In this document: in pieces, positions 39,401 to 49,002 of the stretch
How the letters are laid out: each line of letters begins with the position of its first letter
How positions within the stretch are numbered: the stretch's first letter is position 1
NCBI GenBank assembly: GCA_004212075.1
Contig: RXIF01000004.1
Coordinates: forward strand, 62,001 to 126,000
From: Candidatus Methanoliparum thermophilum
GTDB taxonomy: Archaea; Halobacteriota; Methanoliparia; Methanoliparales; Methanoliparaceae
Length of the DNA: 64,000 nucleotides
Direction: 5' to 3'
Position numbers and translations under genes: made by a program
The notes under the pieces: generated by a model
The model's database searches: none
Seen by the model: only the letters and a program-made list of their open reading frames with translations
What the model was told of the DNA's origin: nothing

Positions 39401-39849
39401 TGAGAAGAACAAGATTTTTTATAGTATTATCTCTGTTGATCTTTATTCTATCGTTTCATACAACGGCTGCAGCAGTAACAATTCAAATATATGGTGAGCT
39501 TTCTGCAGAAAGCGCTGATTTTTATAAGCTTGGTCAGCTGAACAACGGTACTGCAATCATGGTTATACTGCATAGAGCGGTCGATGTCCAGGAAGGAGGA
39601 ACGACAATGCCAGTAGATCTGAATATTGTTCTTATTGATGCAAAAAACAACAATGTAGTCGAGTCTTACACTATATCAAGTGGCGAGACTGCACATTTTA
39701 CTATATCCGAAAGTAGTTACGATACCTTCTATGTTTTAAAAGTATCACAGGAAAGCTCTTTTATGGGAATACCTCTTCCTTCGCTTCCATTTATCTCTAC
39801 ACCGGTCCAATCAGTGAGTTACGAAGGAGAGATATTGATAATCGAGTAA
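39401..39849 (+). CDS. Secreted protein of unknown function
   Basis: 148 residues from ATG at 39401, with AAAAGGA 7 bases upstream; a longer frame opening at 39304 overlaps aspC and lacks this signal. The protein starts with MRRTRFF and a hydrophobic stretch (IVLSLLIFILSF), a typical signal peptide, then AAAVTIQIYGELSAE. The mature part is rich in beta-forming residues, without cysteine pairs or known motifs. A small exported or surface beta domain is the most that can be said. Confidence 0.65.
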
Positions 39850-39977
39850 ATCGGTTGCAGTATGAAAAAATGGTTTCATCAAAATATTATCCTTAAACAA
39901 GCCTTATTTAATCGGAAAAATATATCATCAAAAGGTATATATTGAGTCATCATCATAAAAGAAGGGGTAATTTTAGA

Positions 39978-41255
39978 ATGTTTACTGTATTAACAGGTGC
40001 CCAGTTTGGTGATGAGGGCAAAGGGAAAATTGTTGATTATCTTTCAGAGAGTGCCGATATCATAGTCCGGTTTCAAGGAGGAGATAACGCAGGACATACC
40101 GTTGTGATCGGTGGCAAAACCTTCAAACTTCATCTTATTCCTTCAGGAGTTTTTTATGGAAAAAGGCTTTTGATAGGACCTGGAGTAGTTATGAACCCAG
40201 CCTCGCTTAAAGATGAGATAAATATCCTGAAAAAGAGTGGAATAAACATTTCACCAAGAATTTTAGGAATTGATCCAAAAACAAGTATAGTAATGCCGTA
40301 TCATATTGAAATGGACGAACTCTGCGAGAAGAACAGTATTGGTGGTATAGGAACTACAAAAAGAGGAATAGGATTCGCTTATGCTGATAAGATATTAAGA
40401 AACGAGATTAAATTGATAGATATAACCGATAAGGATAGATTTTTTAGTATTTATGAAAAGATTGCACCGATTAAAGAAGGTATGGTTAAGGTATTAGGAG
40501 GAGATCCTACCATTGTTACCGATAAAAATAAGATATCCGAATATTTGAATCTTGGAAAATTTTTAAAGGATTTTATAGTGGATGTCTCGTACGAACTGAA
40601 TATGGGATTGAGAACTGGTAAAAAGATTCTTGCAGAAGGTGCACAAGGAACATTCCTTGATGTGATACATGGAACACAACGATGGGTTACTTCTTCTAAT
40701 ACTATCGCAGGGGCAGTCTCATCGTATCTCGGTATAGGACCAAAAAAGATTGACAAGATATATGGGGTCGTAAAGGCATATCTGACAAGAGTTGGAGAGG
40801 GACCTTTTCCTACCGAAGTGCATGATGAGACAGGAGAGTTATTTAGACGAAAAGGAAGAGAGTATGGAACAACCACTAATAGGCCTAGACGATGTGGTTG
40901 GTTTGATGGCTTATTATTTAAGAAAGCGATCGATTTAAACGGTTATACGGATATAGTATTGACAAAGATTGATGTATTATCTTGTATCGATCCTTTAAAG
41001 ATATGTATCGGTTACGAATTAAATAATAAAGTGCTTGATTATCCGCCAGAAGACTCTTACGAATTGATGAGATGCAAACCCATATACGAAGAGATGGACG
41101 GTTGGGATGAGGAGATATGCTCATGTACCAATTTTAATGACTTTCCCAAACAGGCTAAAGAATATATCAAAAAGATAGAAGAGATCGGTAATATAAAAAT
41201 TAATATGATATCTATCGGTGAAAAAAGAGACCAAATTATCTTTAAAGAGAAATAA
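39978..41255 (+). CDS. purA: Adenylosuccinate synthetase
   Basis: 425 residues from ATG at 39978 (GAAGGGG stands 10 bases before). Converts IMP and aspartate to adenylosuccinate with GTP. GAQFGDEGKGKIVDYL is the nucleotide loop near residue 7, NAGHTVVIGGK follows near 37, TTKRGIGFAYADK near 126, and GPFPTEVHDETG and TTTNRPRRCGWFD in the second half. All catalytic motifs are present. Leader starts 'SHHHKRRG' from a TTG further upstream are not part of the family. Confidence 0.95.
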   Translation: MFTVLTGAQFGDEGKGKIVDYLSESADIIVRFQGGDNAGHTVVIGGKTFKLHLIPSGVFYGKRLLIGPGVVMNPASLKDEINILKKSGINISPRILGIDPKTSIVMPYHIEMDELCEKNSIGGIGTTKRGIGFAYADKILRNEIKLIDITDKDRFFSIYEKIAPIKEGMVKVLGGDPTIVTDKNKISEYLNLGKFLKDFIVDVSYELNMGLRTGKKILAEGAQGTFLDVIHGTQRWVTSSNTIAGAVSSYLGIGPKKIDKIYGVVKAYLTRVGEGPFPTEVHDETGELFRRKGREYGTTTNRPRRCGWFDGLLFKKAIDLNGYTDIVLTKIDVLSCIDPLKICIGYELNNKVLDYPPEDSYELMRCKPIYEEMDGWDEEICSCTNFNDFPKQAKEYIKKIEEIGNIKINMISIGEKRDQIIFKEK

Positions 41256-41399
41256 CGAGCGGAATAGATCTGTTACTAAAAACCTCTTTATAAGATTGGA
41301 TTTGATATATTTTTATCTTCTCATAAATTATATCATCCGTTCTTTTTTGAAGATTTGAGTGGATTAAAAGGAGGAAATTTTATAATTAAGTTAAGAAAA

Positions 41400-41954
41400 A
41401 TGGAAAAAGTATTAATTATTCCGATAGGTAAAATTGATGGGGAGATATTAGATTATCTTCAAAAAGAGATGGAAAATAGGTTTAATTTTAAGGTTGAGAT
41501 AGATCAAGCTTTGGAAAAACCAAATTATGCTTTTAATCCTCAGCGAAACCAATATTCAGCTATAACAATTTTAAAGAGAATAGAACAAGCAAAATCAGGT
41601 CAAATAAAGTTAGGAATAGCAGATATAGACCTGTATATTCCTGACTTTAATTTTGTATTTGGAGTAGCCTCACCTTTAGCCAAGATTGCAGTGATTTCTA
41701 TAACCCGATTAAGAGAAAATTTAGTAGATGATATCTATTTGTCTCTGCCATTTTCTAAATCTTTGGTATTCAAAGAAAGAACTATTAAAGAGGCTATTCA
41801 TGAATTAGGACATATTTTCGGTCTCAATCATTGTAAAGACCCGAAATGTGTGATGCATTTTTCCAATAATCTATCTGAAACAGACAGAAAAAGTTCTAAT
41901 TTTTGTTTGAATTGTCAAAAGAAATTAAAAGTTCCTTTGACAAAGAATAAGTAA
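41400..41954 (+). CDS. amzA: Archaemetzincin (zinc protease)
   Basis: 184 residues from the ATG at 41400. The zinc motif HELGHIFGLNHC (HExxHxxGxxH) is followed by KDPKCVMHFSNN with the metzincin Met turn and a C-terminal CLNCQKKL that forms a second zinc site with the Cys after the His motif. It is a small metallopeptidase of unknown physiological target. A strong AAGGAGG at 41367-41373 lies 26 bases before this ATG but only about 7 before ATA (41382), so initiation at ATA or ATT cannot be excluded. The neighbouring Nnr gene follows in the same direction. Confidence 0.9.
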   Translation: MEKVLIIPIGKIDGEILDYLQKEMENRFNFKVEIDQALEKPNYAFNPQRNQYSAITILKRIEQAKSGQIKLGIADIDLYIPDFNFVFGVASPLAKIAVISITRLRENLVDDIYLSLPFSKSLVFKERTIKEAIHELGHIFGLNHCKDPKCVMHFSNNLSETDRKSSNFCLNCQKKLKVPLTKNK

Positions 41955-42049
41955 AAAAAAGAGTGTGTAGAAATGTTAGATAAAAATTTAATTTTTGATG
42001 AAAAGAGTTTCAATGAGTTCCAGACATATTGAAAAGAAGGGAGGAAAAA

Positions 42050-43660
42050 ATGAAGGTTTGTAAAGTGGAAGAGATGAGAGACTTAGATCGAAGAGCGACT
42101 ATTGATTATGGAATTAGCCAAGAGATTTTGATGGAAAATGCAGGGATTGCTTCTTACGATGTGATTCAGAAAGAGTTGGGAGTAAAGAATAAGAAATTTT
42201 TAGTTTTTTGTGGAGGCGGAAACAATGGTGGAGATGGATTTGTAGTAGCCAGAAAGATCCGTTCTTCAGGAGGAGAAATAAAAGTTTATCTCTTGACTGA
42301 TAGAGAAAAATACCGAGATCCTGCCAAAAAAAACCTGGAAATTATTTCTAAATTCTCAATAGAGATAGATAAAGCTAAGATTAATTCAATCAAGGATGAC
42401 ATATCTAATACGGATGCAATTATCGATGCCATATTTGGAATAGGATTAGATCGGGATGTTGAGGGAATATATAGAGAGGTAATCCAGTTGATCAATGAGA
42501 GTAAAAAGCCAGTATTTTGCATTGATATCCCTTCTGGAATAAATGGAAACACTGGTCAAGAGATGGGAATATCAGTTCAGGCAAATTACACTATCACCTT
42601 TGGCATGCCAAAAATTGGAAACTTGCTTTATCCAGGATATGGAAAAGGAGGAAAGTTGTATCTTACTCACATTTCTTACCCATATCAACTTCAAAATTCG
42701 GGAGAGATTAAGGTAGAACTTCCAGAATTAATTCCCCTTCCGAAAAGAGAGGCAAATACCACTAAATTCAGTTACGGACCAGTTTTGACCATTGCTGGAG
42801 CAAAAAATTATTATTGGGCTCCTTACGCATCTGCTTATTCAGTTCTAAAGGCAGGGGGAGGATATTCATTCTTAGCTTGTCCTAAATCCTTAACTCCTTA
42901 TATTGCGGTAGGTGGGAGGGAAATTGTTTTTCTTCCTCAAGAAAAAGAGACAAGTAGAAAAAGTCTAAGTTTAGAGGCTAAAGATAATCTTTTGGACGAA
43001 GTAGAAGGAAGAGTTCCAAAGATGGTTATAATAGGTCCTGGTCTATCCATAGATGAGGAGACTCAAAATTTGATAAGAGAATTAGCTAAAGAGATCGGAA
43101 AACCATTGTTGATCGATGGGGATGGAATTACAGCCATTGCTAAAGATCCAGAAATTGTCAAAGAGAGGAAAGCTCCGACCATTCTCACTCCTCATACCGG
43201 AGAGATGGCTAGGATTATAAAAGGATTAAGGAAGACTGAAATAAAAAGTGTTGATATAGAGCGAGATAGAGTAGGCTTTCTACAACAAGCTTGCCAGGAG
43301 CTAAAAGCTATCATTGTTTTGAAAGGGTCCCATACCTTGATCGGATATCCAGATCAAAGAGTTTTAATTAATATGAGTGGAGATACTGACGGGCAAGCTG
43401 GAATGGCTACTGCTGGAAGCGGAGATGTTTTGAATGGGACTATTGCTGCTATGTTTTGTCAAGGATTAGATATTGAGGAGGCAGTTCAAACTGGAGTTTT
43501 TATCCATGGATTATCCGGAGATTTAGCCGCTAAAGAAATTGGATCAAGAGGAGTGACTGCTAGTGATATCTTGAATTTTCTTCCCAAAGCAGTGAAATAT
43601 TATGAAAGGAACTTCGATCAGATTTCTGAAGACTATTATGGAAAATGCTACTTAATTTGA
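42050..43660 (+). CDS. nnr: Bifunctional NAD(P)H-hydrate epimerase / ADP-dependent dehydratase
   Basis: 536 residues from ATG at 42050 (GGGAGG 5 bases upstream). It repairs damaged NADH and NADPH hydrates. The N-terminal YjeF_N epimerase domain (1 to about 220) has GGGNNGGDGFVVARK near residue 55 and DAIFGIGLDR near 130. The C-terminal ribokinase-like dehydratase has GAKNYYWAP, TPHTGEMARI and the GDTDGQAGMATAGSGDVLNG nucleotide site near 450. Dense GGA/AGA codons here and in amzA differ slightly from flanking genes, which may hint at later acquisition. Its stop abuts the RNase P RNA gene on the other strand. Confidence 0.94.
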   Translation: MKVCKVEEMRDLDRRATIDYGISQEILMENAGIASYDVIQKELGVKNKKFLVFCGGGNNGGDGFVVARKIRSSGGEIKVYLLTDREKYRDPAKKNLEIISKFSIEIDKAKINSIKDDISNTDAIIDAIFGIGLDRDVEGIYREVIQLINESKKPVFCIDIPSGINGNTGQEMGISVQANYTITFGMPKIGNLLYPGYGKGGKLYLTHISYPYQLQNSGEIKVELPELIPLPKREANTTKFSYGPVLTIAGAKNYYWAPYASAYSVLKAGGGYSFLACPKSLTPYIAVGGREIVFLPQEKETSRKSLSLEAKDNLLDEVEGRVPKMVIIGPGLSIDEETQNLIRELAKEIGKPLLIDGDGITAIAKDPEIVKERKAPTILTPHTGEMARIIKGLRKTEIKSVDIERDRVGFLQQACQELKAIIVLKGSHTLIGYPDQRVLINMSGDTDGQAGMATAGSGDVLNGTIAAMFCQGLDIEEAVQTGVFIHGLSGDLAAKEIGSRGVTASDILNFLPKAVKYYERNFDQISEDYYGKCYLI

Positions 43661-43991
43661 AGGTTGAGAGTGAAGAGAGTAAGCCCCCTTCTGTTTTGGC
43701 GGCATTTATCTTATCGTCTTAAACTTTCACTCGCGAGGATTTGCCGTTTCAACACTTCTGAACGGATCCTCAATGGCTTTCCAATTAAAAATTTATTCTT
43801 GCTCTCCCTTTATAGCAAAATTAAAGCTTAAGTGCCATATCATAGTCATATTCCGCGCAGATGTATCGTTTCTGTGCCATAACCTACCCTCTCGGGTAAT
43901 ATGCTTTCGCATATTCGCGTTTTATATAGTGGAGGGACTTTCCTCAGTACCATGAAGGTACCGGTAGCCGCCCTTCTTCTCTCTCAACCTT
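43661..43991 (-). ncRNA. rnpB: RNase P RNA
   Basis: Catalytic RNA that matures tRNA 5' ends. Read on the minus strand, the universally conserved GAGGAAAGTCC (CR-I) occurs about 45 bases from the 5' end, and ACAGAAGGGGGCTTAC (CR-V) near the 3' end. The terminal P1 helix pairs AAGGTTGAGAG with CTCTCAACCTT, fixing the ends at about 43991 and 43661. About 331 nucleotides, normal for archaea. The region is much richer in G+C than its surroundings. Confidence 0.95.
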
Positions 43992-44012
43992 ATACGATAA
44001 CGAAAATACTAT

Positions 44013-44022
44013 TAATAAAGGT
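44013..44022 (-). promoter_or_regulatory. TATA box of RNase P RNA
   Basis: On the minus strand TTTATTAATA, centred about 26 bases before the predicted RNA 5' end at 43991. The spacing is the archaeal norm and supports that end. Confidence 0.5.
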
Positions 44023-44148
44023 TTCGATAATTATAATAACGATCAGTTTAATAAATATTATAATATAAAGAGATCTTAATATCTTTTTTGATACAAACAC
44101 AGTTTGCAATGAGTACAACCAATTAAAAAAATCAAGGAGGTGTTATCT

Positions 44149-45243
44149 ATGTCTTTGGATTATATGCTCGACCAAACAGTCGATACGATCGATGAATTAG
44201 ATCGTTATATAAAACTTTCTAAAGATGAGAAAGAATCGTTGGAAAAGGTGATAGATAAGCATCCTATGCGTATAAGTAGATATTATCTATCCCTTATAGA
44301 CAAAAATGATCCAAAAGATCCCATTAGAAGAATGATTGTACCGTCTATAGAAGAGCTGGATACTTCCGGATACTATGACACGAGTGGCGAAGCAGAAAAT
44401 ACAAAGATGATCGGGCTTCAACATAAATATCCACAAACAGCGTTGATTTTATCCACGAACAGATGTGCTACCTATTGCAGATACTGTTTCAGAAAAAGAT
44501 TGGTAGGTTTATCTAGCAGAGAGGTAATTCAAAATTTTAGAGACGCTGTAAATTATATCAAGGAGCATGAAGAGATAAGTAACGTGCTTATAAGTGGCGG
44601 AGATCCATTGACGCTATCTACAAAGATGATTAGAAAATTTTTAGAGATGCTCTCGGAGATAGATCATCTATGTTTTATCAGGTTCGGTACAAAGATACCA
44701 GTCAGCCTCCCAGAGAGAATATTGACCGATGAAGAGTTGTTATCTATCTTTAAAGAATTTTCTGTACCTAACAGACGAATTTATATTGTTACTCAATTCA
44801 ATCATCCAAGAGAAATCACTGAAGAAGCCATATCCGCTATAGATCTATTACTAAAATCTAACGTATTGGTTAACAACCAAACTGTCCTGCTTAAAGGAGT
44901 GAATGATGATCCAGAAATTTTGGCTGAACTGATGAACCAGTTGGTAAGTATCGGTGTTAGCCCATATTACGTCTTTCAATGTAGACCTGTAAAAAGAGTA
45001 ACACATTTTCAGGTACCGTTAATTAAAGGCTATCGTATCATAAAAGAGACAAAAAATATGCTTGATGGTTTTGGAAAACGATTCAGGTATATAATGTCCC
45101 ATAAGACCGGAAAGATAGAGATCGTCGGTATGATAGATAACGAGATATATTTCAAATATCATCAGGCAAGAGATCCGAGAGATAGAGGTAAGGTTTTTAA
45201 GAAAAGGATTATTAAAGATGCAACATGGATCGATGATTTTTAA
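44149..45243 (+). CDS. Radical SAM lysine 2,3-aminomutase-family protein
   Basis: 364 residues from ATG at 44149, behind a perfect AAGGAGGTG. The radical SAM cluster is NRCATYCRYCFRKRLVG near residue 105; ISGGDPLTLS follows near 150 and the PLP-lysine region near the C-terminus reads MSHKTGKIEIVG. The family includes KamA, which makes beta-lysine, and EpmB-like enzymes. The protein lacks the long C-terminal part of clostridial KamA. No acetyltransferase AblB for the osmolyte acetyl-beta-lysine is seen, so the substrate is unsettled; glutamate 2,3-aminomutase is an alternative. Confidence 0.85.
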   Translation: MSLDYMLDQTVDTIDELDRYIKLSKDEKESLEKVIDKHPMRISRYYLSLIDKNDPKDPIRRMIVPSIEELDTSGYYDTSGEAENTKMIGLQHKYPQTALILSTNRCATYCRYCFRKRLVGLSSREVIQNFRDAVNYIKEHEEISNVLISGGDPLTLSTKMIRKFLEMLSEIDHLCFIRFGTKIPVSLPERILTDEELLSIFKEFSVPNRRIYIVTQFNHPREITEEAISAIDLLLKSNVLVNNQTVLLKGVNDDPEILAELMNQLVSIGVSPYYVFQCRPVKRVTHFQVPLIKGYRIIKETKNMLDGFGKRFRYIMSHKTGKIEIVGMIDNEIYFKYHQARDPRDRGKVFKKRIIKDATWIDDF

Positions 45244-45249
45244 TACCCT

Positions 45250-45322
45250 GCCCTGGTGGGGTAATGGATTATCCTTTTGGCCTGCGGAGCCAGAGATCCG
45301 GGTTCAATTCCCGGCCAGGGCA
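45250..45322 (+). tRNA. tRNA-Arg (anticodon GCG)
   Basis: Acceptor arms GCCCTGG (45250-45256) and CCAGGGC (45315-45321), anticodon stem TTGGC/GCCAG with loop CTGCGGA and anticodon GCG, T-arm CCGGGTTCAATTCCCGG. Discriminator A, no encoded CCA. Only seven bases after the upstream stop codon. Confidence 0.93.
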
Positions 45323-46042
45323 TCATAAGATCTCATATAAGATACGGACCGATACACTAACACTCATCTCTCCCGCACTAATCGGCGTGGATTCAATACT
45401 TCCTCGAAAAGCAAGACTTTTAGCACGTATATCTGGAATATTCTCCTTTACAGTTATCCTTATTGGCGATCCAAGATCGACATCGGTCTTATCTGCCAGC
45501 ATTCTTGCCTTGTTCTCTGCGTTTATCACGGCATTCTCTCTTGCTTCATCAAGGTATATGTTAAAGTCTTCAATGGTAAAATTTATTCCGTTTATCCGTA
45601 TATTATTACCACCTGCAACAACTACGTCATCTATCACATTCCCAATCTTTTCTATCTCTCTTATCTTCACTTTTATATCATTTTTAACTTTATACCCTTT
45701 GAACTCGCTAACCTCTTTATCCGGATTCCATACCCATATAGGACTTATCGAGTAATTAATGGTCTGGATATCGCTCTCTGATATTTTATTCTTATTCAAA
45801 ACTTTAAATACGGAGCTCATTACGTCAGCAGCCTCATTTTGTGCCACAGTTAATTGCATATCTTCTGTCTCGACTCCGATATATAATTCTGCGATATCTG
45901 GCACGGCAGTAGCATAGCCTATGCCTTCAACCTCGATAGTTCCTTTCTGCTTATCGTTAGAATATATGTATAGAACAGAGATGCATAATGCTATCAGAAG
46001 TATTATTATAAAAAAGATAGACCTATTTGATATTTTTTTCAT
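45323..46042 (-). CDS. SIMPL (DUF541) domain protein, membrane-anchored
   Basis: 239 residues. One N-terminal membrane helix (IFFIIILLIALCISVLYIY) anchors an external SIMPL domain: GTIEVEGIGYATAVPDIAELYIGVETE at its start, then QTINYSISPIW and a C-terminal INAENKARMLADKTDV. The family (BP26/Omp28-like) forms ring-shaped oligomers of unclear role. Its end abuts the tRNA-Arg gene on the opposite strand. Confidence 0.88.
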   Translation of the reverse strand: MKKISNRSIFFIIILLIALCISVLYIYSNDKQKGTIEVEGIGYATAVPDIAELYIGVETEDMQLTVAQNEAADVMSSVFKVLNKNKISESDIQTINYSISPIWVWNPDKEVSEFKGYKVKNDIKVKIREIEKIGNVIDDVVVAGGNNIRINGINFTIEDFNIYLDEARENAVINAENKARMLADKTDVDLGSPIRITVKENIPDIRAKSLAFRGSIESTPISAGEMSVSVSVRILYEIL

Positions 46043-46165
46043 AATGATTATTATAAAAGATCGATATATAAATTTTTGTATACAAAATATGCTACTTTGA
46101 CTTTTTCAGTAATCTAAATAATTTAATTTGATATTTGTTACGTCGCCTCATTCCATTTAACGGAT

Positions 46166-46695
46166 TTATTTTTCATGCACAAACTTAACGTCTTTAACAG
46201 TGTAAAATGCATTTGGATTAAACGTTTTTATGATATTTACAATACTTGGAAGATTCTTACGATCTATGACACTATATATTATCTTTACAGGTTTAAAGGC
46301 ACCATAACCATCTACCGTTGTAAACCTACATCCTATCGATCTGAGATAATTAATAAGATCATCAGCATTCTTTTGTGTAATTATCTCGATAACTATTTCC
46401 CAATGGCCAATCTTTCTCTATAATTATACCTGTAAAATTTCCCATCGCATAACCGCCTGCATATGCAAGATAACAGATAAAATTATCGAGGTTCTGCATG
46501 ATTTGGGCTATAGCAAGAAGCCATATCAATGTCTCAAAAAACCGACTATTGGTGCTAACAATTTCAATCCTTTGGAAAGATAGATAATTCTGATAGTTCC
46601 AAGGGATACATCAATTATCCTGGCAAAAATATACATATAGGCAGAATTACAAACGAAAAAACATCTGAACCGATAAACGACGATGATATATCCAT
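46166..46695 (-). pseudogene. DUF5698/DUF2179 (UPF0316) membrane protein, two frameshifts
   Basis: Three frames of one strand give consecutive pieces of a single protein. Piece one starts with ATG at 46695 (MDISSSFIGSDVFSFVILPI). Piece two reads ARIIDVSLGTIRIIYLSKGL, FFETLIWLLAIAQIMQNLDN and YLAYAGGYAMGNFTGIIIE. Piece three reads IEIITQKNADDLINYLRS, ending FNPNAFYTVKDVKFVHEK. Together they are a near-complete UPF0316 protein: an N-terminal membrane domain and a C-terminal DUF2179 domain. Frame changes fall near the end of the first helix (about 46620) and just after GIIIEK (about 46415). Either a decaying gene or assembly errors. Confidence 0.8.
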
Positions 46696-46842
46696 TAAAC
46701 ACTCCTTTTTATATTTCTCTTTGTTATAATCAAGTTTTATAATAATACCAATATAAAAAGATATTTAGTTATAAAAAATATTAATAGTAGAATAATTAAG
46801 TAATATAAAAATAGAAAAAAGGTTTTCAAAATAGATCTATAT

Positions 46843-47207
46843 TTGGATAACCTATCAAAAGATGTGTTTTTCGGTCTAAACCCACTTGAACAATGTATAG
46901 TCGGTGCTTTTATCTACGGAATCCCTGGCTTATAATAGGATTTATAGTAGTGATCTTTGCAATGCCTTTAATATTATTTAACATAGTATCTTCGTTTTTA
47001 CCACTGACAGAGGTTATAACAAGCATGCCTTTCTGTTGTCTACCTATTTTGTTATCTTTCCTCTGTATTGGGATTGTTAGTGAGTTATTTAGCGGAATTG
47101 GAGCAATAACTCTATGTATAGGTAGTATTATTGGCTCATATAAAGGATTAACCTATAGTATCATTGAAAGATTGGTAGATCTGCTGTACAACCTGATTAT
47201 TACGTAA
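46843..47207 (+). pseudogene. Small membrane protein, probably one frameshift
   Basis: A frame from TTG at 46843 reads MDNLSKDVFFGLNPLEQC and IVGAFIYGIPG, then stops at 46933-46935. The next frame continues at once with LIIGFIVVIFAMPLILFNIV, then TEVITSMPFCCLPILLSFLC and GIGAITLCIGSIIGSYKGL to 47207. The two parts join into one protein of about 120 residues with three membrane helices. A frame shift of one base near 46925 explains the split; alternatively the downstream frame starts alone at 46893. I do not know the family. It adjoins another broken membrane-protein gene. Confidence 0.5.
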
Positions 47208-47344
47208 CTACGCTAATAAAATACTGTATATCAAATCTAACATTATTGATTTTAATAATAGATTATGATTTTTTATCCAAATTTGGGAAAATTATAATTC
47301 ATAAATATGAAGAAGGTTTAAATATAACAATTAAAATTGGTAAT

Positions 47345-47890
47345 ATGATCGAGATGAGAAAAGGATTAATTCAGATATACACAGGCCCAGGAAAAGGTAA
47401 GACGACCGCGGCTGTAGGATTGGCAGTAAGAGCGATAGGCCATGATTTTAACGTATGTTGGATATATTTCCATAAAGAACCAAGCAAATGGGGTTATAAC
47501 GAACTAAAAGTATTAGATAAACTTGGTGTTAAGATATTTGGTTTTGCAGAAAAGCATCCACATTTTTATAAAGATGTAACTAGCGAGGAGCTTAGAGAAG
47601 AATGTTTAAAAGGCGTTGCGTTCGTCGAAAATATCTTCAAAGAAGATAAATATGATCTTATAGTACTCGATGAGATTATAATATCTGTAAGAGATGGATT
47701 TTTAAAAGAAGAAGAGTTAATAGATCTATTAGATAAAAAACCAGAAAAAACGGAGTTGGTCTTAACAGGCCGTGGATCTTCCGATATGATGGATTCTCTT
47801 ATTCAAAAAGCCGATCTAGTAAGCAAGATAGAGAGTATAAAACATTACTACGATAGTGGTGTAGAAAGTCGAGCGGGAATAGAATATTAA
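47345..47890 (+). CDS. cobO: Cob(I)yrinic acid a,c-diamide adenosyltransferase
   Basis: 181 residues from ATG at 47345 (a second ATG at 47354 is equally possible). P-loop IYTGPGKGKTTAAVGLAVRA lies at the N-terminus and LIVLDEII near residue 110, then LVLTGRG. CobO/BtuR-type enzymes attach the adenosyl group to cob(I)alamin to give the coenzyme. Placed head-to-head region with the B12-dependent methylmalonyl-CoA mutase genes downstream on the other strand, and the Cbi importer at 31-33 kb supplies the metal. Confidence 0.92.
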   Translation: MIEMRKGLIQIYTGPGKGKTTAAVGLAVRAIGHDFNVCWIYFHKEPSKWGYNELKVLDKLGVKIFGFAEKHPHFYKDVTSEELREECLKGVAFVENIFKEDKYDLIVLDEIIISVRDGFLKEEELIDLLDKKPEKTELVLTGRGSSDMMDSLIQKADLVSKIESIKHYYDSGVESRAGIEY

Positions 47891-47983
47891 TCTGTTAAGA
47901 TCAGCTATACATCCTCTATCTTTTATATTTTTTATTTTATTTTTATATATTCATGATCGAAATATTAAAAAATAAAAGGAGGT

Positions 47984-48979
47984 TTATGTATAGCGGCTTG
48001 TATTTGATATAGCGTTCTCCATCATAATCTTTTCTACGATCTTCTTAGCCGCTGTATAATGGTCTATCTCCTTATTTGCAACTTTACTGGCATATTCATC
48101 GAGATCACTGCTATGATTTTTACATATCCTGAGCATGATATCACTAGCAAGCATCTCTATCTCATTTTTAGCCCTCCTCTTCCGAATCTCTTTTAATCTA
48201 CCTATCCTGATCAAATAATCGAAATGTTCATCTATTTTTTCTACTAACTCATCTATTCCTTTTAAATTATTACTTTCTCCGATAGTCATTATAATAGGTA
48301 TCTTCCATTCTTCTTGCATCGAATCTCGTTTTTCACTTGTTTTAAAATTTAGCATCTCCTCCAAGAATTGTCTCACTCTGTCCGCACCGACGAGATCTGA
48401 TTTGTTTACTACGAATATATCTGCTATCTCTAAAATTCCCGCTTTTGCAAACTGGACTCTGTCTCCCATACCAGGCATTAAAACAACCACAGAAGTATCT
48501 ACAATCTTTATAACATCAACCTCAGATTGACCAGCACCGACCGTCTCTATAATAATCTTATCAAACCCGAATACACTCATAGTAGTGATAATATCACCAA
48601 TCATCCTCGATAATCCACCCATTCTTCCTCTATTACTCACACTCCTGTAAAAAACCCCTGGATCTGTCCACATACTCAACCGAAGCCTATCACCTAATAA
48701 CGCACCACCCGTAAAAGGACTGGACGGATCTATGGCTATCACCCCGACAGTCTTTCCCATAGATCTATATCTTTCAATTATTCGGCTTAATAGAGTACTT
48801 TTTCCAACTCCAGTAAACCCGGTTATTCCAATTATATGTGTATTCTCTTTTTGATAATGGTGGAGATTCTTTATTAGTTCTATACCTTCATCCTTCTCCT
48901 TTTCGATCCATGATATTGCTCTTGCAAGACTTCTTATATCTTTATTTTTGATACCGTCAATTATCTCTTCTACCATCAT
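47984..48979 (-). CDS. meaB: Methylmalonyl-CoA mutase chaperone GTPase MeaB (ArgK)
   Basis: 331 residues. Walker A GFTGVGKSTLL near residue 58, DPSSPFTGGALLGDRLRL near 85, FDKIIIETVGAGQSEVDV near 140 and VNKSD near 193. It guards loading and reactivation of the adenosylcobalamin in methylmalonyl-CoA mutase, using GTP. It is last of the three genes mcmA1-mcmA2-meaB on this strand, 23 bases after mcmA2. Confidence 0.95.
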   Translation of the reverse strand: MMVEEIIDGIKNKDIRSLARAISWIEKEKDEGIELIKNLHHYQKENTHIIGITGFTGVGKSTLLSRIIERYRSMGKTVGVIAIDPSSPFTGGALLGDRLRLSMWTDPGVFYRSVSNRGRMGGLSRMIGDIITTMSVFGFDKIIIETVGAGQSEVDVIKIVDTSVVVLMPGMGDRVQFAKAGILEIADIFVVNKSDLVGADRVRQFLEEMLNFKTSEKRDSMQEEWKIPIIMTIGESNNLKGIDELVEKIDEHFDYLIRIGRLKEIRKRRAKNEIEMLASDIMLRICKNHSSDLDEYASKVANKEIDHYTAAKKIVEKIMMENAISNTSRYT

Positions 48980-49002
48980 ATTATAGTATACTCCATTCTC
49001 AT

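Noticed and set aside
41973-42032. A 19-residue frame (MLDKNLIFDEKSFNEFQTY) between amzA and nnr
   Set aside because: No clear ribosome binding site or neighbour logic; could be a relic but cannot be supported.
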